Shown: piece by piece, positions 15,642 through 24,504 of the stretch
How the letters are laid out: every line of letters begins with the position of its first letter
Position numbering within the stretch: position 1 is the stretch's first letter
NCBI GenBank assembly: GCA_017399945.1
Contig: JAFQAQ010000004.1
Coordinates: forward strand, 263,022-302,216
Source of the DNA: Clostridia bacterium
GTDB taxonomy: Bacteria; Bacillota; Clostridia; Christensenellales; Borkfalkiaceae
DNA: 39,195 bases
Direction: 5' to 3'
Translations under genes and position numbers: made by a program
Notes under the pieces: model-generated
Seen by the model: the letters and a program-made list of their open reading frames with translations, nothing else
Told to the model about the DNA's origin: nothing
Databases searched by the model: none

Positions 15642-16292
15642 TTATTTAGTCATTTTTTCTTGTTTTACCTTGTGGTCGATAACGTGGCGAGATGCTAGTT
15701 CAGCCCTTATATCGTTTAAGGTAATACCCGTTTGTACCATAAGCACCATCACGTGATACGCAAGGTCGGCTATTTCGTAAACGGTTTCTGCTTTATCGTT
15801 ATTTTTTGCGCCGATTATAACTTCGGTACATTCTTCGCCTACCTTTTTAAGTATTTTGTCTAGACCTTTATTAAATAGGTAAGTAGTGTAAGAACCTTCG
15901 GGCAAATTTTGTTTTCTGCCTTCTAAAAGTTCGTATAATTCGTCCACAGAAAAACCCGAAATCTCGTCGCTAGAATACACCTTTTCGTTAAAGCAAGAAT
16001 CAGTGCCTAAATGACAAGCAGGACCGTCTTTTATTACCTCTACCGTAAGCGCGTCCTTATCGCAATCGCAAGTAATGGAAACTACGTGTTGATAGTTGCC
16101 ACTAGTTTCGCCTTTTAACCAAAGTTCTCCCCTTGACCTACTCCAAAAACACGTCAAACCCTTTTCCATAGTGATTTTTAAGCTTTGTTCGTTCATATAC
16201 GCTAGGGTTAACACCTTTTTGGTATAAGCGTCCACTACTATTGCGGGAATTAACCCGTCTTTATCAAATTTTAACTCGGAAATATTTATCAT
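15642..16292 (-). CDS. hisI: Bifunctional phosphoribosyl-AMP cyclohydrolase / phosphoribosyl-ATP pyrophosphatase
   Basis: HisIE fusion of 216 aa that carries out steps 2 and 3 of histidine synthesis. The HisI domain (about 1-110) has [19 protein letters not shown] and the zinc cysteines around CDCD (75-77) and CHLGTDSCF (93-100). The HisE domain (about 115-216) has [21 protein letters not shown] and the metal-binding EIADLAYH. The fusion is common in bacteria. It follows hisF by 18 nt in the operon. Confidence 0.95.
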   Translation of the reverse strand: MINISELKFDKDGLIPAIVVDAYTKKVLTLAYMNEQSLKITMEKGLTCFWSRSRGELWLKGETSGNYQHVVSITCDCDKDALTVEVIKDGPACHLGTDSCFNEKVYSSDEISGFSVDELYELLEGRKQNLPEGSYTTYLFNKGLDKILKKVGEECTEVIIGAKNNDKAETVYEIADLAYHVMVLMVQTGITLNDIRAELASRHVIDHKVKQEKMTK

Positions 16293-16310
16293 AACTGCTC
16301 CTATTTATTA

Positions 16311-17069
16311 TTAAAGTCTTACCGGAATACCGTTTAGTTTAAGTTGTTGTTTTAGGTTGGCTATCTTAACTTCTCCAAAATGAAATATTGATGCCGCAAG
16401 ACCTGCGTCTATACTTGGAATACTTTTAAAAAGCCTTGTAAAATGTTCTATTTTACCTGCCCCACCAGACGCAATTACGGGAACGTTAACAGCCTCGCAT
16501 ACCTTAGATAAAAGCTCTATATCGAACCCACCTTTTACCCCGTCGGTATCAATGGAATTTACCACTACTTCACCAGCACCCATACCAACGCATTTTTTTA
16601 TCCAAGGGATTGCTTGTATTTTGGTGTCTTCTCTACCACCTTTTGCAAACACGTGAAAGTTTCCGTCCACGCGTTTTACGTCCACTGAAAGCACTACGCA
16701 TTGGTCGCCGTATTTTAACGCGCCTTGTTTTACTAGTTGGGGGTTTTTTATTGCGCCTGAATTAACGCTTACTTTATCCGCACCACATTTTAACACTCTG
16801 TCAAAATCTTCTATGGTGTTTATGCCACCACCTACCGTAAGTGGTATAAAAACTTTGCTTGCAACTTGTGTTAAAACGTCTGTAAAAAGTTTTCTTCCGT
16901 CGCTACTTGCCGTTATATCGTAAAAAACTAGTTCGTCGGCACCGCAATCACTGTAAAACTTGCCTAGTTCTACGGGAGAGGAAACGTCGTTTAGATTGTC
17001 AAAATTTACGCCTTTTACTACCCTTCCGTTTTTAACGTCTAAACAAGGTATTATTCTTTTGGTAATCAT
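16311..17069 (-). CDS. hisF: Imidazole glycerol phosphate synthase, cyclase subunit
   Basis: A 252-aa (beta-alpha)8 barrel that uses ammonia from HisH to close the imidazole ring, giving IGP and AICAR. The catalytic Asp11 is in [12 protein letters not shown] and the second catalytic Asp, Asp129, is in [14 protein letters not shown] near residue 78 and [11 protein letters not shown] near 215 are the phosphate-binding loops. Its ATG overlaps the hisA stop by 4 nt. Complete. Confidence 0.97.
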   Translation of the reverse strand: MITKRIIPCLDVKNGRVVKGVNFDNLNDVSSPVELGKFYSDCGADELVFYDITASSDGRKLFTDVLTQVASKVFIPLTVGGGINTIEDFDRVLKCGADKVSVNSGAIKNPQLVKQGALKYGDQCVVLSVDVKRVDGNFHVFAKGGREDTKIQAIPWIKKCVGMGAGEVVVNSIDTDGVKGGFDIELLSKVCEAVNVPVIASGGAGKIEHFTRLFKSIPSIDAGLAASIFHFGEVKIANLKQQLKLNGIPVRL

Positions 17070-17779
17070 TGCGCCTCCTTTATAGCGCCCTCTAAATCTA
17101 TTGCGCCTATATAATACGCCTTTCCGATTATCGCGCCTTTAACACCGATGTTTTTAAGGGCAATAATATCTTCCATAGACGAAACGCCACCGGACGCAGT
17201 TACGTCCACCTTGAATTTTTTGGATAGGGTTGCGTAAAGTTCTCTGTTAGTTCCTTGCATTGCGCCGTCTTTACTTACGTCCGTGCAAATTACCCTATTT
17301 ACGCCGAGTTTTTGCATTTTTTCAAAAAATTCTTCACAAGTATATTGACTTTTTTCCAGCCAACCTTTTATGGCAACGTAGCCGTCTTTAACGTCTATAC
17401 CAACGGCAATCTTATCGCCGTATTTTTTTATGGCTTGGCTTAAAAAGGTTGGGTCAGTCACTGCCGAAGTGCCTAAAATAACCCTTGAAACGCCGTGGGA
17501 TAGGTATTTTTCTACCGTTTCCATACTGCGTATTCCACCACCGATTTCCACGAAGAGATTGGTGTTTTTCGCAATGCTTTCCACCACTTCTATATTAGGA
17601 GTGTTTCCGTTTTTTGCACCTTCTAAATCAACCAAATGCACGAATTTTGCGCCCTTGTTTTCAAAGTCTTTGGCTACTTGCAAGGGGTTATCGCTATACA
17701 CCGTCATCTGCGCGTAATCGCCCTTAACTAGCCTTACGGCTTTGCCTTCAAACAGGTCTATTGCAGGATAGATTTCCAT
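17066..17779 (-). CDS. hisA: ProFAR isomerase
   Basis: A 237-aa barrel enzyme that catalyses the Amadori isomerisation of ProFAR to PRFAR. Asp8 (YPAIDLF) and Asp129 (VGIDVKDG) are the expected acid-base pair, and EIGGGIR and TASGGVSS are the phosphate loops. It directly adjoins hisH (1-nt separation) and overlaps hisF. Complete and ordinary. Confidence 0.96.
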   Translation of the reverse strand: MEIYPAIDLFEGKAVRLVKGDYAQMTVYSDNPLQVAKDFENKGAKFVHLVDLEGAKNGNTPNIEVVESIAKNTNLFVEIGGGIRSMETVEKYLSHGVSRVILGTSAVTDPTFLSQAIKKYGDKIAVGIDVKDGYVAIKGWLEKSQYTCEEFFEKMQKLGVNRVICTDVSKDGAMQGTNRELYATLSKKFKVDVTASGGVSSMEDIIALKNIGVKGAIIGKAYYIGAIDLEGAIKEAQ

Positions 17780-18385
17780 TTATTTTTCCTCACAAAAGGC
17801 TTTTAGTATTTTTAACCCCACGTCTCCGCTTTTTTCGGGGTGAAATTGGCAACCGTAAACTTTGCCGGACTGCACTATGGCAGTAATTTGTTTGCCGTAT
17901 TCGGTGGTTGCCACTAACGACTCAGAACAATCTACTGCGTGATATGAATGCACGAAATACACGTGGTCGTTTTGGTTTATATATTTTAGTATTGGGCTTT
18001 GTTTAACCAACTCCAACGCGTTCCAACCAATATGCGGAATTTTGTATTCTTTGGGTAGGTCGATAGCAATTACCTTGCCTTTTATTAAACCAAGACCTTC
18101 ATACTCGCCGTATTCGTAACTTTTTTCAAAAAGCATTTGCATTCCCAAACAAACGCCTAAAAGTGGTTTGCCGTTTTTTACTTGTTCTTTTATAACCACG
18201 TCTAGTCCACTTGATTTTAACTTGAAAGACGCGTCGCCAAAAGCGCCAACGCCCGGCAAAATTAGTTTGTCGGCTTGTTCTATAACTTTTTTATCCCCCG
18301 TAACGACGCTATCCACGCCTATTGCTTTAAGCGAACTAGCAAGGGAAAAAAGGTTGCCCACTCCGTAGTCAACGATTGCTATCAT
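17780..18385 (-). CDS. hisH: Imidazole glycerol phosphate synthase, glutaminase subunit
   Basis: A class I glutamine amidotransferase (201 aa) that supplies ammonia to HisF. The triad is visible: Cys79 in LLGVCLGMQ, with His182 and Glu184 in FHPEKSG. PGVGAFGDA near residue 44 is the oxyanion-strand region. Its ATG shares a base with the hisB stop (both at 18385). Complete. Confidence 0.96.
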   Translation of the reverse strand: MIAIVDYGVGNLFSLASSLKAIGVDSVVTGDKKVIEQADKLILPGVGAFGDASFKLKSSGLDVVIKEQVKNGKPLLGVCLGMQMLFEKSYEYGEYEGLGLIKGKVIAIDLPKEYKIPHIGWNALELVKQSPILKYINQNDHVYFVHSYHAVDCSESLVATTEYGKQITAIVQSGKVYGCQFHPEKSGDVGLKILKAFCEEK

Positions 18386-18972
18386 TAAAGCACCCCTTTG
18401 GTAGATGGAATTTCGTCTTTAAAGTTACCGTCTATACTAACGGCTTGTTTTAGAGTGCGAGCAAAAGATTTGAACGCCCCTTCCATAACGTGATGAGAGT
18501 TAGTGCCGGCAAGTTTTTTGATATGCAAAGTAAGTCCTGCGTGGCGAACGAGCGCAAGGAAAAATTCTTGTACTAGTTCCACGTCAAAATCTTTTATTTT
18601 ATTTGCCCTTACGGGTAAATCGTAGGCTAGATAACTTCTACCTGAAATATCAACCGCCGTTAATATAAGAGTTTCGTCCATAGGAAGAATAGTAGAGCCG
18701 TAACGAACTATGCCTTTCATATCCCCCAAAGCACTCTTTATTGCCTGACCTAGCACAATGCCAACGTCTTCTACCGTGTGGTGATAGTCCACTTGAACGT
18801 CGCCTATACATTTAACGGTTAAGTCCACCCTTGCGTGACGGCAAAAAAGTTCTAGCATATGGTCGAAAAATCCACAACCGGTGGAAATATCGCCTTTGCC
18901 CGTTCCGTCTAAATTTATGGTTAAACTTATATCCGTTTCCTTAGTTTTTCTGTTTATGGTAGCACTTCTCAT
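18385..18972 (-). CDS. hisB: Imidazoleglycerol-phosphate dehydratase
   Basis: A monofunctional dehydratase of 195 aa, without the N-terminal phosphatase of enterobacterial HisB. Mn-binding motifs are FFDHMLELFCRH, DYHHTVEDVG and TNSHHVMEGAFK. It makes imidazole acetol phosphate for HisC. It starts 1 nt after hisC. Complete. Confidence 0.96.
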   Translation of the reverse strand: MRSATINRKTKETDISLTINLDGTGKGDISTGCGFFDHMLELFCRHARVDLTVKCIGDVQVDYHHTVEDVGIVLGQAIKSALGDMKGIVRYGSTILPMDETLILTAVDISGRSYLAYDLPVRANKIKDFDVELVQEFFLALVRHAGLTLHIKKLAGTNSHHVMEGAFKSFARTLKQAVSIDGNFKDEIPSTKGVL

Positions 18973-18973
18973 T

Positions 18974-20029
18974 TTACTCTCCCAAAATTTCTTTTACCTT
19001 TTCAATAAAGGTTTGCATTTGCTTTTCGTCGCCAATGGTTATCCTTATATAATCGGCGATTCTTTGCTTGTTAAAATGTCTTACTAAAACACCTTTATCC
19101 TTTAAGGATAGATAAAGCTTTTCGCCTGTAATTTTCTCGCTTTTAGCAAACAAGAAATTTGCTTTTGAATCTAAAACCTTAAACCCGAGTTTTTCCAGTT
19201 CGTTTTTAGTAAACAGTCTGTTTTTAATTATTTTTCGGCAGTTATCCTCATAATATTTTTGGTCGTCTACCGCTAAACTACCCAATAACTGCGTAAGCGA
19301 GTTTACGTTATAAGGGTTGGTGGAATATTTAATCTTTTCTAAATCTTGTATAAGTTTTTGGTTTGCAAACGCGTAGCCTAGTCTTGCGCCTGCCATACTG
19401 CGTGATTTAGAGTAGGTGCGAACGACCAAAAGGTTATCGTATTTATCTATTAAAGGTAACGCGGACGTCCCGCCGAAATCAACGTACGCTTCGTCGATTA
19501 CCACCACGCCGTTGGGGTTAGATTTAATTATCTCTTCAATTTCGTTAAGGGAAATCTCCAATCCCGTTGGCGCGTTTGGATTAGCAATTACTACCAACCC
19601 GTTTCTTCCGTAAAAACCGGCTAGATTAAGGGTAAAATCTTCCTTTAACGGAATTACAGTGGTCGGCAAATTATAAAGCTCGGCAAACACCGAATAAAAC
19701 CCGTAGGTAACGTCTGCAAAATATACGCCCTTATTTCCATAAGCCATAAAAGCAAAGTTAAGTATCTCGTCCGAGCCGTTGGATACGAACACGTTTTTAT
19801 CGCTTACGCCGTAAAGATTTGCTAGTTTGTTTTTTAACACCTTGCATTGTGGATCGCAATATAATCTTAGCGATTGCAAATTTTTTTCGGTTAGCCCGTT
19901 TACTACGCCACTAGATGGTGGGAAGGGCGATTCGTTGGTATTAAGTTTTATATAAGCCTTGTCCTGTGGCTGTTCGCCCGGTACGTAGGCTTGCATTTTG
20001 TTTATGTTTTCGTTTAGAAAATTACTCAT
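18974..20029 (-). CDS. hisC: Histidinol-phosphate aminotransferase
   Basis: A fold-type I PLP enzyme (351 aa) converting imidazole acetol phosphate and glutamate to histidinol phosphate. The PLP lysine is Lys208 in TYSKSRSMAG, VVIDEAYVDF near 176 holds the cofactor-binding Asp/Tyr, and NPNAPTG near 150 is the substrate-binding segment. The ATG overlaps the hisD stop. Specificity is inferred from the operon; this subgroup can sometimes also act on aromatic ketoacids. Confidence 0.95.
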   Translation of the reverse strand: MSNFLNENINKMQAYVPGEQPQDKAYIKLNTNESPFPPSSGVVNGLTEKNLQSLRLYCDPQCKVLKNKLANLYGVSDKNVFVSNGSDEILNFAFMAYGNKGVYFADVTYGFYSVFAELYNLPTTVIPLKEDFTLNLAGFYGRNGLVVIANPNAPTGLEISLNEIEEIIKSNPNGVVVIDEAYVDFGGTSALPLIDKYDNLLVVRTYSKSRSMAGARLGYAFANQKLIQDLEKIKYSTNPYNVNSLTQLLGSLAVDDQKYYEDNCRKIIKNRLFTKNELEKLGFKVLDSKANFLFAKSEKITGEKLYLSLKDKGVLVRHFNKQRIADYIRITIGDEKQMQTFIEKVKEILGE

Positions 20030-21309
20030 TTTTGCTTTTCTTCCAATCTAACCGTAACGCTTTTTGCGTGTGCCGTAAGCCCTTCGCTTTTTGCAAAGAC
20101 GCTTACCTTTTCGCCCTGCTGTGATAAGGCGTTTTCGGTGTAATATACGTATTGTGATTTTTTTATAAAATCGTCTACCGACAAAGGGCTTGAAAACCTT
20201 GCCGTACCACTTGTTGGCAACGTGTGGTTTGGTCCTGCAAAATAATCTCCCAACGCTTCTGGGGTATATCTACCTAAGAATATACTGCCCGCGTTTTGAA
20301 TTTTATCTAAATATTCAAAAGGATTATCCACGCATAGTTCCAAGTGTTCTGGGGCAATTTCGTTGCTTACTGATATAACTTGTTCAAAATCCTTTGCTAA
20401 AATTATCTTTCCGTTATTATCAATAGAAGCCCTTGCAATTTCATTTCTTTCAAGTAATGGAATTTGTTTTTCTAATTGCTCGCTTACTGCCTTTGCAAGT
20501 TGCACGCTATCGGTAACTAGCACTGCGCTTGCGTTAACGTCGTGCTCTGCTTGCGAAAGAAGGTCAGCGGCAACGTATTCGGGGTTGCTTTTCCCGTCTG
20601 CTATTATTAAAATTTCGCTTGGGCCTGCAATCATATCGATTGAAACCTTGCCGAAAACTTGGCGTTTTGCTTCGGCAACGAAGGCGTTGCCCGGTCCTAC
20701 GATTTTGTCTACTTTCTCAATAGTTTCGGTGCCGTACGCTAGCGCCGCAATAGCGCCTGCTCCGCCCGTTTTATAAACGTTTTTAACCCCTGCAATCTTT
20801 GCCGCCGCCAAAATAACCGGATTTATCTTCCCTTCCTTGTTAGGTGGGGTGGTTATGCAAACGTCTTTACACCCTGCAACTAATGCGGGAACGCTGTCCA
20901 TAAGCACGGTAGAAGGATATGCCGCAGTACCACCCGGAACGTATAGTCCAACGCGTTCGATAGGCGTGATTTTTTGACCGATTATAACGCCGTTTTGCTT
21001 TTTTATTTCAAAACCTTGTCTTAACTGTTTTTGATGGAATTGCTTAATGTTTTCGTATGCTTCAATCAAGATGTTTATAAGGTTTTTATCAACCGATTGG
21101 TAGGCTAAATCTATTTCTTCTTGACTTACTTTTATACTTTGTAATTTAGCGCCGTCAAACTTTAACGCAAAGTCTATAAGCGCGCTATCCCCACGTTCTT
21201 TTACTTGGTTTATGATTTGTTCAACGATAGGACCAACGCTTGCCGTGGGCGAAAATCTTGAAAATATTTCCGATTTGTCTACCGATTGATAATCTAAAAT
21301 TTTAATCAT
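20026..21309 (-). CDS. hisD: Histidinol dehydrogenase
   Basis: A 427-aa zinc enzyme that oxidises histidinol twice with NAD+ to histidine, the final step. The pattern AAYPSTVLMDSVPALVAG, the motif GPGNAFVAEAKRQVFG, SQAEHDVNASA and the catalytic Glu-His in APEHLEL are clear, and GPNHTLPTSG near the C-terminus is the zinc/substrate region. It overlaps both hisZG and hisC. Complete. Confidence 0.96.
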   Translation of the reverse strand: MIKILDYQSVDKSEIFSRFSPTASVGPIVEQIINQVKERGDSALIDFALKFDGAKLQSIKVSQEEIDLAYQSVDKNLINILIEAYENIKQFHQKQLRQGFEIKKQNGVIIGQKITPIERVGLYVPGGTAAYPSTVLMDSVPALVAGCKDVCITTPPNKEGKINPVILAAAKIAGVKNVYKTGGAGAIAALAYGTETIEKVDKIVGPGNAFVAEAKRQVFGKVSIDMIAGPSEILIIADGKSNPEYVAADLLSQAEHDVNASAVLVTDSVQLAKAVSEQLEKQIPLLERNEIARASIDNNGKIILAKDFEQVISVSNEIAPEHLELCVDNPFEYLDKIQNAGSIFLGRYTPEALGDYFAGPNHTLPTSGTARFSSPLSVDDFIKKSQYVYYTENALSQQGEKVSVFAKSEGLTAHAKSVTVRLEEKQK

Positions 21310-22864
21310 TTTTAACTACCTGTAATGCTAACGCTTTTTTAATTTGAGTGATTCTTTCCCCTTTAAATCCAAAGGACGATTTGTTGGATATTAGTCTTGC
21401 GCTTATGGGAGTTACCGTTTGGAAGGGAACTAGGTCGTTTTCTATTAAAGTTTTGCCCGTTTCCACAATATCCACAATAACGTCCGAAAGCCCTAAAATA
21501 GGCGCTATTTCTATTGAGCCGTTAAGGTGTATTATATCGATATCCCTACACTTACTTGCATAGTAATCTTTTGCTATTTTAGAAAACTTTGTGGCTACCC
21601 TAAGCGTTTTAGAATCGTCGTCAACAAAATCTTTTTTTGCGGCAACTGCCATTTTGCATTTGCCTATATTAAGGTCTAAAAGTTCGTATACGTCTGGGGT
21701 ATATTCAAGCAAAATATCTTTTCCGGCAACGCCTATATCGGCAGAGCCTCTCTCAACGTAAATAGTTACGTCAGACGGTTTTACCCAGAAAAATCTTAAC
21801 TTTTTTTGCTTGTTTTCAAAGATAAGTTTTCTGCCCGTTTCCTTAATCGCGGGGCAATCAAACCCTGCTTTTTCAAACATATCGTAAACTTTTTCGCCAA
21901 GCCTTCCTTTTGGGAGAGCAACGTTTATATACCCGTCGTCAAGTTCGGTTTGTATGCTAGACAATCTTTCAAGTTCGGTAAGATATACTGCAAAACCTAA
22001 CGCGCCTGCTTTCTTGCCCATGCTTTGAACGAGTTTATCGTATTGACCACCGATTAGCACGGCGGACGATATGCCGTTAACGTAACCCTTAAATACTATT
22101 CCACTATAATATCCGTCTTGTTCGGTAACTGAAAAATCTACTTTAATTCTATCGCCGAATTCAGTTGCTAAAAGGTTTTCAACTAAATTGGTAAACTCAG
22201 TAGTTAAAGCCTTAGATTTTTCTGTTTTTGCCACTGATAAAAGGGCGCTAAGACTCTCTTTTGCCGATTTATACGGAAGAATAAGCGTTTTTATTGCGTC
22301 TAGTTGGTCGTTAGTTAAAAGGGTTGTTAACAAGTCGACGTTCTTTTGTGCAATTGCCGTTTTAACCTTGTCAACAAGTTCCCCTTGCACTTGGTAATCT
22401 TCAAAAAGCGCGTTGATAAGCCCTACGTCGGATATTTCTAAAACGAAATTTTTAGATATTTGGCTAAGACTTTTTAAGGCGAGATATAAAACTTCTATCT
22501 TTTGTTCGCTACGAACGTTGCCAATACATTCTAAACCCGTTTGCATTATTTCTTTATAGGTAAAGGTGGTTTGGCTAATTCTATAAACGTTTTCGTTATA
22601 ATAATACTTTTCCACCTTGTCGGGCTGAAGTTTTGCGTTTTTGATTATGGATAAGGTAACGTCCGGTTTTAACGCCAACAATCTTCCGTCGGTATCGTTA
22701 AAGGTTATAACCCCTTGATTAGTTAAAAATTCCTTGTTTTTAGAATATAAATCGTATTCTTCAAACTTGCTCATCTTAAACGGACGATAACCGTATTGAA
22801 CGAAAATTTCCCTTAAAGCAAAAACTGCCCTTTCGTCGTATTTTAATAGTCCTTCGTTAATCAT
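21302..22864 (-). CDS. hisZG: HisZ-HisG fusion: ATP phosphoribosyltransferase with built-in regulatory subunit
   Basis: One 520-aa frame joins the two subunits of short-form ATP phosphoribosyltransferase. Residues 1 to about 302 are HisZ, a histidyl-tRNA-synthetase-like regulatory subunit (ALKPDVTLSIIKNA, YRISQTT, QTGLECIG, YYSGIVFKGY, IGGQYDKL). Residues about 312-520 are the short catalytic HisG (INVALPKGRLGEKVYDMF, ERGSADIGVAGKD, and the PRPP loop DVIVDIVETGKTL). In most bacteria hisZ and hisG are separate genes whose products form a hetero-octamer; here a short acidic linker near 303-311 joins them. The enzyme catalyses the first, histidine-inhibited step. The gene overlaps yerC by 8 nt and hisD by 8 nt. 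I checked that the frame is continuous in the translation; a sequencing fusion is unlikely because both halves keep normal ends. Confidence 0.92.
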   Translation of the reverse strand: MINEGLLKYDERAVFALREIFVQYGYRPFKMSKFEEYDLYSKNKEFLTNQGVITFNDTDGRLLALKPDVTLSIIKNAKLQPDKVEKYYYNENVYRISQTTFTYKEIMQTGLECIGNVRSEQKIEVLYLALKSLSQISKNFVLEISDVGLINALFEDYQVQGELVDKVKTAIAQKNVDLLTTLLTNDQLDAIKTLILPYKSAKESLSALLSVAKTEKSKALTTEFTNLVENLLATEFGDRIKVDFSVTEQDGYYSGIVFKGYVNGISSAVLIGGQYDKLVQSMGKKAGALGFAVYLTELERLSSIQTELDDGYINVALPKGRLGEKVYDMFEKAGFDCPAIKETGRKLIFENKQKKLRFFWVKPSDVTIYVERGSADIGVAGKDILLEYTPDVYELLDLNIGKCKMAVAAKKDFVDDDSKTLRVATKFSKIAKDYYASKCRDIDIIHLNGSIEIAPILGLSDVIVDIVETGKTLIENDLVPFQTVTPISARLISNKSSFGFKGERITQIKKALALQVVKND

Positions 22865-23150
22865 TTTTATCCACCATTCTATCGATTACGATAGAGTATC
22901 CCCCGTCGCCGTAGTTTAAGCATTTGCTTACCCTTGAAATAGTTGCGGTGCTTGCGCCAGTGTTTTTGTTAACGTCTATATAACTTTCGCCATTTTTAAG
23001 ACGAATAGCAACATCCATTCTCTGTGCAAGAGCTTCTAACTCTTGTATAGTGCAAACGTCATTGAAAAACGCCGTACACTCCTCTTTATTCTTTAACGTT
23101 AAAACTGCATCGTAAAACACGTCAAAGTCGGTTATAACTTGTTTTTTCAT
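22857..23150 (-). CDS. yerC: TrpR-like regulator of the YerC/YecD family (HisR-type)
   Basis: A 97-aa all-helical DNA-binding protein related to TrpR. The reading head is visible as LEALAQRMDVAIRLKNGESYIDVNKNTGASTATISRVSKCLNYG. The family is known in Firmicutes and is a predicted repressor of histidine synthesis that senses histidine. Its position as first gene of a complete his operon and the palindrome in its promoter support autoregulated control of the whole operon. Translation overlaps hisZG. The ligand is an inference. Confidence 0.9.
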   Translation of the reverse strand: MKKQVITDFDVFYDAVLTLKNKEECTAFFNDVCTIQELEALAQRMDVAIRLKNGESYIDVNKNTGASTATISRVSKCLNYGDGGYSIVIDRMVDKND

Positions 23151-23183
23151 AAAAACAACCCCTTTAATATTTTGTACTTTAAC

Positions 23184-23212
23184 ATTTTAGCACGGTAAAG
23201 TGCTAAAGTCAA
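23184..23212 (-). promoter_or_regulatory. Promoter and probable HisR/YerC operator of the his operon
   Basis: On the minus strand TTGACT (23207-23212), a 17-nt spacer and TAAAAT (23184-23189). The spacer and the edges of both hexamers form a perfect dyad at 23186-23207 (TTTAGCAC, 6 nt, GTGCTAAA). A repressor bound there would block polymerase. Confidence 0.85.
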
Positions 23213-23262
23213 CGAATTAACAAGGGTAATAGAAAAATCTTTTAAAATAAAAAAGACAGTGT

Positions 23263-23299
23263 TAGTGCGTCAGTAATAGGGATTATTACTGACGCACTA
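23263..23299 (-). terminator. Long perfect hairpin, probable second terminator of the lipoprotein gene
   Basis: Two 16-nt arms (TAGTGCGTCAGTAATA and its complement, 23263-23278 and 23284-23299) surround a 5-nt loop. On the minus strand it is followed a few bases later by TCTTTTTTATTTT, so it could stop transcripts before the his promoter. Confidence 0.6.
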
Positions 23300-23326
23300 G
23301 TTATATTTGCCTACGTGATAAAATTA

Positions 23327-23368
23327 AAAGCGCGCTACTTTCTCAAAAATGCGAAAGTAGTGCGCTTT
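23327..23368 (-). terminator. Terminator hairpin after the lipoprotein gene
   Basis: Arms of 16 nt (23327-23342 and 23353-23368, one G-T pair) with a 10-nt loop, followed on the minus strand by TTTTAATTTT. It lies 30 nt past the stop of the lipoprotein gene. Confidence 0.75.
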
Positions 23369-23397
23369 TTGTCTAAACAGATTTAAACATTAAATCT

Positions 23398-24363
23398 TTA
23401 ATTCATACTCGTTTTATAATACGTTCCACCAATAAAATTATTAGGCTCATAGTTGCATTCATGATTATCGTAAAAATAATCGCCACTGCTAAAACTAATA
23501 GAATTATCATCGTTAAAAGTGAAATCTAATAATTGGTAATCCGGCTCTGCGTAGGTACCGCTTTCTTGTGCCGGTTCATTTTCTCCATGCATAACGTGAA
23601 TAACTGCCACGTTACGACGTTCGCCGGTATCCCAATCTTCAAACCAGCTTAATTTAATCGTTCCTTCAATAAACGAGTTGTTGATATTGTTCTCGTAACG
23701 CATATAAACGGTATACTTTGAGTAGTCGGAACTTTGATAATTTGCAGAATAAGAATTATTTACGAAATAAAGCGAATTTCCGTTATCGTCACAAAACCTT
23801 CCACTAAGTTTAGAGCAATCTAAATAATTAACCTTGCCGTTTTTATATTCATATTGTTCGTAGCCTTCTTTCACGTACGTTCCGAACGCATACGGCATAT
23901 CAGATAAATGATAGTCTCTTACTGGCACTCCTCCGGCTCTTATAGGTTGAATATGATACCCTTCGCTAACGATTGTAAATTGATGCAAATCGTCTTTACC
24001 GTCTTCGGTATAACAATCAATATAATCGTAAATCGAAAATCCGTTTTTGTCTTCGCCAAAATTTAAATTAAGGTGAAGTGGAGTATTGGAATTTTTCAAG
24101 TCAAAATAGGTAATTCTATGGGTGCCTTCCCTTTTTAAATCCCCGTTTTCGTAATACTTAAACGAGCTTTGGTCAAACTCAAAGTATGCTGAATCAACAA
24201 TCCTATATTCATTGTCGTTCAAAACAAGATTCCATTTAACGGACTTTTCTCCGTCTCCCAAATCAATCACGTCGTTTTTATCTTGAAAAAGTTCCATCAG
24301 CGCACAGCCCGTTAATCCAAGCGCCATGAGCACAACTAACATCATACTCAATATCTTTTTCAT
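23398..24363 (-). CDS. Putative lipoprotein of unknown function
   Basis: A 321-aa protein with a lipoprotein signal peptide: basic MKK, a hydrophobic run, and the lipobox LTGC with Cys20 as the lipidated residue. It should be anchored outside the membrane. The mature part is rich in Tyr, Asp and Asn and looks beta-rich; a segment such as YYENGDLKREGTHRITYFDL repeats the kind of short strand-turn units found in secreted copper-resistance-like or lipocalin-like lipoproteins. I do not recognise a family. The ATG has an AAAGGAG site. It stands alone between trxB and the his operon, ends in two hairpins, and has no obvious functional link with either neighbour. Confidence 0.75.
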   Translation of the reverse strand: MKKILSMMLVVLMALGLTGCALMELFQDKNDVIDLGDGEKSVKWNLVLNDNEYRIVDSAYFEFDQSSFKYYENGDLKREGTHRITYFDLKNSNTPLHLNLNFGEDKNGFSIYDYIDCYTEDGKDDLHQFTIVSEGYHIQPIRAGGVPVRDYHLSDMPYAFGTYVKEGYEQYEYKNGKVNYLDCSKLSGRFCDDNGNSLYFVNNSYSANYQSSDYSKYTVYMRYENNINNSFIEGTIKLSWFEDWDTGERRNVAVIHVMHGENEPAQESGTYAEPDYQLLDFTFNDDNSISFSSGDYFYDNHECNYEPNNFIGGTYYKTSMN

Positions 24364-24504
24364 TATTATGCTCCTTTGTTTTAATTAAACTTTTGCCAGA
24401 AATTGCGATTTTGAGTTGAGATAAAAGGGACGCCCGTTACATTTAAAAATTAAAATGTCGTAGTTATAAATCCCTATCACTATACGGCATTACCGTCTTT
24501 TTGT

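Noticed and set aside
23263-23368. CRISPR-like repeat units
   Set aside because: The two hairpins differ in sequence and there is no repeated spacer pattern.
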